Assembly (NCBI RefSeq): GCF_013408535.1
Contig: NZ_JACBZA010000001.1
Location: forward strand, 2,998,850-3,062,849
Reading direction: 5' to 3'
Origin: Actinopolymorpha cephalotaxi
Lineage (GTDB): Bacteria; Actinomycetota; Actinomycetes; Propionibacteriales; Actinopolymorphaceae
DNA length: 64,000 nt
Position 1 is the first letter of the stretch; every line of letters begins with the position of its first letter. Both the position numbers and the translations under genes were made by a program. This document shows, in pieces, positions 60,380 to 64,000 of the stretch. The notes beneath the pieces are model-generated. The model was not told the origin of the DNA and searched no databases. It saw nothing but the letters and a program-made list of their open reading frames with translations.

Positions 60380-63079
60380 TCACCTGCTGGCGCTGCCCGC
60401 GTCGGTGTCGGCGAGCACCGCCGCCCGGCCGGCCTCCAGCCTGGCCACCGGGACCCGGAACGCCGAGCACGAGACGTAGTCCAGGCCGGCGTCGTGGAAG
60501 AAGTGCACCGAGTCCGGGTCGCCGCCGTGCTCGCCGCACACCCCGAGCTTGAGGTCCGGGCGGGCCGCCCGGCCCTCCCGTACGGCGAGCTCGACGAGAC
60601 GGCCGACCCCGGCGACGTCGAGGGACTCGAACGGCGAGACCCCGAAGACGCCGCGTTCGAGGTAGGCCGCGAAGAACGCCGCCTCCACGTCGTCGCGGGA
60701 GAACCCCCAGGTCGTCTGGGTGAGGTCGTTGGTACCGAAGGAGAAGAAGTCCGCCGTCCGGGCGATCGCACCGGCGGTCAGCGCAGCCCGGGGCAGCTCG
60801 ACCATCGTCCCGACGGGGATCGGCCGGGTGAACCCGGTGCGGTCGCGGACGCCGGCGATGGTCCGCTCGGCCTCCTCGCGGCTGAGCTCCAACTCCTGGA
60901 CGGTGCTCACCAGCGGGATCATCACCTCGACCCGCGGGTCGCCGCCGGCGCGCTCCCGGGCCGCGGCCGCCTCGGCGACGGCCCGCACCTGCAGGGCGTA
61001 CAGGCCGGGTACGACCAGCCCGAGCCGGACGCCGCGCAGCCCCATCATCGGGTTCTGCTCGTGCAGCCGCCGGACCGCGCGCAGCAGCTTCTCGTCGCGC
61101 GGGGCCTGCTCGCCCCGTTCCTTCGCCAGCGCCACCCGTACGGACAGGTCGGTGAGGTCGGGCAGGAACTCGTGCAGCGGCGGGTCGAGCAGCCGCACCG
61201 TGACCGGCAGCCCGTCCATCGCCGCCAGCAGTCCCTCGAAGTCGGCGCGCTGCAACGGCAGCAGCTCCGCCAGCGCGGCGGTCCGCTCCGCGTCGTTCTC
61301 GGCGAGGATCAGCGCCTCGACGTAGTGCCGGCGGTCGCCGAGGAACATGTGCTCGGTACGGCACAACCCGATGCCGGCCGCACCCATCGCCCGGGCGCGC
61401 GCGGCGTCCTCGGGCAGGTCGGCGTTCGCGCGTACGCCGAGCCGGCGGCGGGAGTCGGCGACCGCCATCAGCCGGTGCACCGAACGCACCAGCTCGTCGG
61501 CCTGCGCCGCACCGGGGTCCAGTTCCCCTTCGAAATAACGCACGACGGGTGAGTCGACGACCGGAACCTCGCCCAGGAAGACGTCTCCGGTCGTACCGTC
61601 GATGGAGATCACGTCGCCCTCGGCGACCTCCACCCCGCCTGGCGCGGTGAAGCGGCCGCGGGCCACGTCGATGTCCAGCGTCTCCACTCCGCACACGCAC
61701 GTCTTGCCCATGCCGCGCGCGACCACGGCGGCGTGGGAGGTCTTGCCGCCCCGGCTGGTGAGGATGCCGCGGGCGGCGATCATCCCGTCCAGGTCGTCGG
61801 GGTTGGTCTCCCGGCGGACGAGGATCACCTGCTCGCCGGTGGCGTTCCACTCCACCGCGGTGGCGGTGTCGAACACCGCCCGCCCCACGGCCGCGCCCGG
61901 TGAGGCGTTCATGCCGTGCGCCACCGCCCGTCTGGCGGCGCGGTCGTCGAACCGCGGGAACATCAGCTGGGCGAGCTGGTGACCGTCGACCCGGGCCAGC
62001 GCCTCGTCCTCGGTGATCAGGCCCTCGTCGACGAGCTGGGTGGCGATCCGGAACGCCGCGGCCGCGGTCCGCTTGCCCACCCGGGTCTGCAGCATCCACA
62101 GCCGGCCGCGTTCGATGGTGAACTCGATGTCGCACAGGTCGCGGTAGTGGCCCTCGAGGGTGGCCATGATGTCCAGCAGTTCGTCGTAGGACACCTTGTC
62201 CAGTTGGGCGAGCTCGGTCAGCGGGACGGTGTTGCGGATACCGGCGACCACGTCCTCGCCCTGCGCGTTGGCGAGGTAGTCGCCGTAGACGCCGCGCGCA
62301 CCCGAGGCGGGGTCGCGGGTGAACGCCACACCGGTGCCGGAGTCGGAGCCGAGGTTGCCGAACACCATCGCCACCACGTTGACCGCGGTGCCGAGGTCGG
62401 CGCTGATGCGTTCCTGGCGGCGGTAGGTGATCGCCCGCGGTGCGTTCCAGCTGTCGAACACCGCCCGGATCGCGGCGTCCAGCTGCTCGCGTGGATCCTG
62501 CGGGAAGTCCCGGCCGCTCTCCGCGCGCACGATTCCCTTGTACGTAAGGACGAGTTCGCGCAGCGCCCCCGCGTCCAGGTCCACGTCGTGCGCCGCGCCG
62601 CGGTCCCGCTTCAGCGCGTCCAGCGCGTCGTCGAAGTGCGGGCCGTCGATGCCGAGCACCGTCCTGCCGTACATCTGCAGCAGCCGGCGGTAGGAGTCCC
62701 AGGCGAACCGCTCGTCACCGGCCTGCTCGGCGAGGCCACGCACGGAGCGGTCGGTCAGCCCGATGTTGAGCACCGTGTCCATCATGCCCGGCATGGAGAA
62801 CTTCGCCCCCGAACGCACCGAGACCAGCAGCGGGTCGGCGGGATCACCCAGCCGCCTGCCGCGTACCGCCTCGACGTTCGCCAGGTGCCTGCCGACCTCC
62901 TCGTGCAGCCCGGCCGGTTCCCGCCCGGTCTCGAGGTAGGTACGACACGCCTCGGTGGTGATGGTGAACCCGGGCGGGACCGGCAGGCCGAGGTTGGTCA
63001 TCTCGGCGAGGTTCGCGCCCTTCCCGCCGAGCAGGTCCCGCATGTCCTTGTTTCCCTGGGCAAATCCGTACACGAACAT
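60380..63079 (-). CDS. ppdK: Pyruvate, phosphate dikinase
   Basis: 899 residues; interconverts pyruvate, ATP and phosphate with PEP, AMP and PPi. The ATP-grasp N-terminal domain includes KDMRDLLGGKGANLAEM and KFSMPGMMDTVLNIGL. The swivelling phosphohistidine domain carries GGKTSHAAVVARGMGK, with the catalytic His. The C-terminal PEP/pyruvate barrel has GLCRTEHMF, GTNDLTQTTWGFSRDD and GVCGEHGGDP, with the catalytic Cys. ATG at 63079 is used; a GTG two codons upstream with a closer GGGGGT site is an alternative. Confidence 0.96.
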   Translation of the reverse strand: MFVYGFAQGNKDMRDLLGGKGANLAEMTNLGLPVPPGFTITTEACRTYLETGREPAGLHEEVGRHLANVEAVRGRRLGDPADPLLVSVRSGAKFSMPGMMDTVLNIGLTDRSVRGLAEQAGDERFAWDSYRRLLQMYGRTVLGIDGPHFDDALDALKRDRGAAHDVDLDAGALRELVLTYKGIVRAESGRDFPQDPREQLDAAIRAVFDSWNAPRAITYRRQERISADLGTAVNVVAMVFGNLGSDSGTGVAFTRDPASGARGVYGDYLANAQGEDVVAGIRNTVPLTELAQLDKVSYDELLDIMATLEGHYRDLCDIEFTIERGRLWMLQTRVGKRTAAAAFRIATQLVDEGLITEDEALARVDGHQLAQLMFPRFDDRAARRAVAHGMNASPGAAVGRAVFDTATAVEWNATGEQVILVRRETNPDDLDGMIAARGILTSRGGKTSHAAVVARGMGKTCVCGVETLDIDVARGRFTAPGGVEVAEGDVISIDGTTGDVFLGEVPVVDSPVVRYFEGELDPGAAQADELVRSVHRLMAVADSRRRLGVRANADLPEDAARARAMGAAGIGLCRTEHMFLGDRRHYVEALILAENDAERTAALAELLPLQRADFEGLLAAMDGLPVTVRLLDPPLHEFLPDLTDLSVRVALAKERGEQAPRDEKLLRAVRRLHEQNPMMGLRGVRLGLVVPGLYALQVRAVAEAAAARERAGGDPRVEVMIPLVSTVQELELSREEAERTIAGVRDRTGFTRPIPVGTMVELPRAALTAGAIARTADFFSFGTNDLTQTTWGFSRDDVEAAFFAAYLERGVFGVSPFESLDVAGVGRLVELAVREGRAARPDLKLGVCGEHGGDPDSVHFFHDAGLDYVSCSAFRVPVARLEAGRAAVLADTDAGSASR

Positions 63080-63208
63080 CCGCACATCACCCCCTGGCGA
63101 CGGCCGCTCCCCGTGCGGCGCCGCGCTTTCGAGCGTAGGGCGTGTCCTGTGAATCAGGCGGGTCAACAGCACCGCGGCTTCCGCCGGTGTGACCTCCGGC
63201 CCGCGGCT

Positions 63209-64000
63209 CTACGCCGCGCCGGCCACGGCCACGGGAAGCGGCGGGGGCGGCAGCAGCGAGGTGGCCTGGTGGACGGCCCGCAGACTGAGCGTGACGGACA
63301 GTTCGGTGGTCGGCAGCGTGGGTACGCCGAAGATGCGGCGGGCCCAGCGCGGCAGCGCCATGAAGGCGAGCGTGTTGAGCGAGGGCACCACCAGCCGCAG
63401 CGGCGCCAGCCGGAACGGAAACGGCGGGTTGAAGGAGTTCAGCATGCCCTGGCGGGCTTCGTCGCAGAGGTACAGCTTCGGCCGCATCATGGCGAAGTAG
63501 TCGGCGAGGTCGGCCCGGGAGGCGGGCGCGTCGGCGCGCTTGATGCCGACCACCTCGGCGGCCCGCCTGCTCTCCGAGACGTAGGCGTCGGCCTCCTCGT
63601 CGCTGCCCAGGATGCCTGCCCTGCGGGCGATGTCGACGTAGGAGTCGATCTCACCGCAGTGCACCCACAGCAGGCCCTCCGGCTCGTCCAGCCGGAACGT
63701 CTCGTCGGTGTCGGGGTCGTAGCCGGTGAGGTTCGCGTGGATGGCCCGCACCCGCCGGCCGGCCTCCTTCACCTGCGCCGTGCTGCCGTAGGTGCGCATC
63801 GCCACGAAGTCGGTCGTACGCAGGAACCGCGCCCAGGCCTTCTTCCGGTCGAACAGCGCGGAGTTCTGGAAGGTGCCGCGCATGACCCGCGGGTACAGCG
63901 CCTGGAGGTACAGCGCGCGGACGCCCGCCACCCACATGACGTGCTCACCGTGCACCTGCCAGGTGACCGAGCCGGGGCCGAACAGTCCGTGGTCCTTGCG
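63209..64000 (-). CDS. Oxygenase-like MpaB/DUF2236 family protein, 5' end outside window
   Basis: About 264 codons up to the right edge; the frame is open through the boundary, where KDHGLFGPGSVTWQVHGEHV matches the early part of DUF2236 proteins. ALYPRVMRGTFQNSALF, LWVHCGEIDSYVDIARRAG and DYFAMMRPKLYLCDEARQGM are recognisable segments. The conserved His in WVHCG is one of the residues proposed to bind haem in fungal MpaB and bacterial latex-clearing relatives. The real substrate is unknown. Transcribed toward ppdK on the same strand with a gap of about 130 bp. Confidence 0.85.
   Translation of the reverse strand, partial: RKDHGLFGPGSVTWQVHGEHVMWVAGVRALYLQALYPRVMRGTFQNSALFDRKKAWARFLRTTDFVAMRTYGSTAQVKEAGRRVRAIHANLTGYDPDTDETFRLDEPEGLLWVHCGEIDSYVDIARRAGILGSDEEADAYVSESRRAAEVVGIKRADAPASRADLADYFAMMRPKLYLCDEARQGMLNSFNPPFPFRLAPLRLVVPSLNTLAFMALPRWARRIFGVPTLPTTELSVTLSLRAVHQATSLLPPPPLPVAVAGAA

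Noticed and set aside
60294-60479. Short rightward frame (61 codons) divergent from the HTH/TPR regulator, considered as a signalling peptide gene
   Set aside because: No ribosome site, runs through 12-bp tandem repeats and then 100 bp antisense into the ppdK 3' end.
1-64000. CRISPR arrays, rRNA genes, insertion sequences with transposases
   Set aside because: None seen. The only mobile-element trace is the integrase/endolysin remnant, and short tandem repeats lack the spacer pattern of CRISPR.

Overview
The window is a high-GC actinobacterial chromosome segment. The evidence is GTG/ATG starts with GGAGG-type ribosome sites, very high third-position GC, an HrdB/SigA-type sigma factor, an actinobacterial-type xylose isomerase and ROK repressor, and dgt, dnaG and pyruvate phosphate dikinase in one neighbourhood. 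The abundance of oligosaccharide/oligopeptide importers, Gfo/Idh/MocA oxidoreductases and sugar-isomerase-type TIM barrels fits a soil saprophyte, possibly of the Propionibacteriales/Actinopolymorpha type. That placement is inference only.

Region 1 (1-18756): a partial NarL-type sensor kinase with a perfect palindrome upstream, then a large catabolic locus. It holds an IclR regulator; a complete Opp/Dpp-type importer (solute-binding lipoprotein, two permeases, two ATPases); a rightward trio (TIM-barrel glycosidase-like protein, Gfo/Idh/MocA oxidoreductase, amidotransferase/deacetylase-like protein); and a leftward six-gene operon (Gfo/Idh/MocA, amidohydrolase, muconate-lactonizing-type enolase-superfamily enzyme, two more amidohydrolases, DapA-type aldolase). 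Almost every junction is a 1-4 bp overlap. The gene set implies import of a glycoside-like compound followed by dehydrogenation, lactone or ring chemistry and retro-aldol cleavage. The exact pathway is not recognised, and this is the best candidate for an undescribed system.

Region 2 (18757-26633): a small-gene stretch (RibD-C/DHFR-like, SRPBCC, GNAT-like, three small membrane proteins) around a large LuxR-type ATPase regulator divergent from a GlxA/AraC-type regulator.

Region 3 (26634-30170): a heavily deleted prophage or integrative element next to a CAU-anticodon tRNA. An integrase 5' part is joined directly to the 3' end of a late phage gene and the start of an endolysin. It is followed by a NYN-domain protein and tRNA-Asn with its hairpin terminator.

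Region 4 (30307-45911): a secreted M1 peptidase lipoprotein, a primary-like sigma factor, a glucuronyl C5-epimerase-like lipoprotein, a xylose operon (ROK repressor, xylA, oxidoreductase, isomerase/epimerase) with a clear operator, an orphan hydrogenase-type protease, an XRE regulator, xylB and dnaG.

Region 5 (46088-64000): a second Opp-type importer with an unusually enlarged permease and a perfect 32-bp intercistronic palindrome. A convergent intergenic space follows, packed with palindromes and a duplicated 50-bp hairpin. Then come an FAD oxidoreductase, dgt, a secreted Cu-only-like superoxide dismutase, an AraC/phytanoyl-CoA-dioxygenase divergent pair, an HTH/TPR regulator, ppdK, and a truncated MpaB-like (DUF2236) protein at the right edge.
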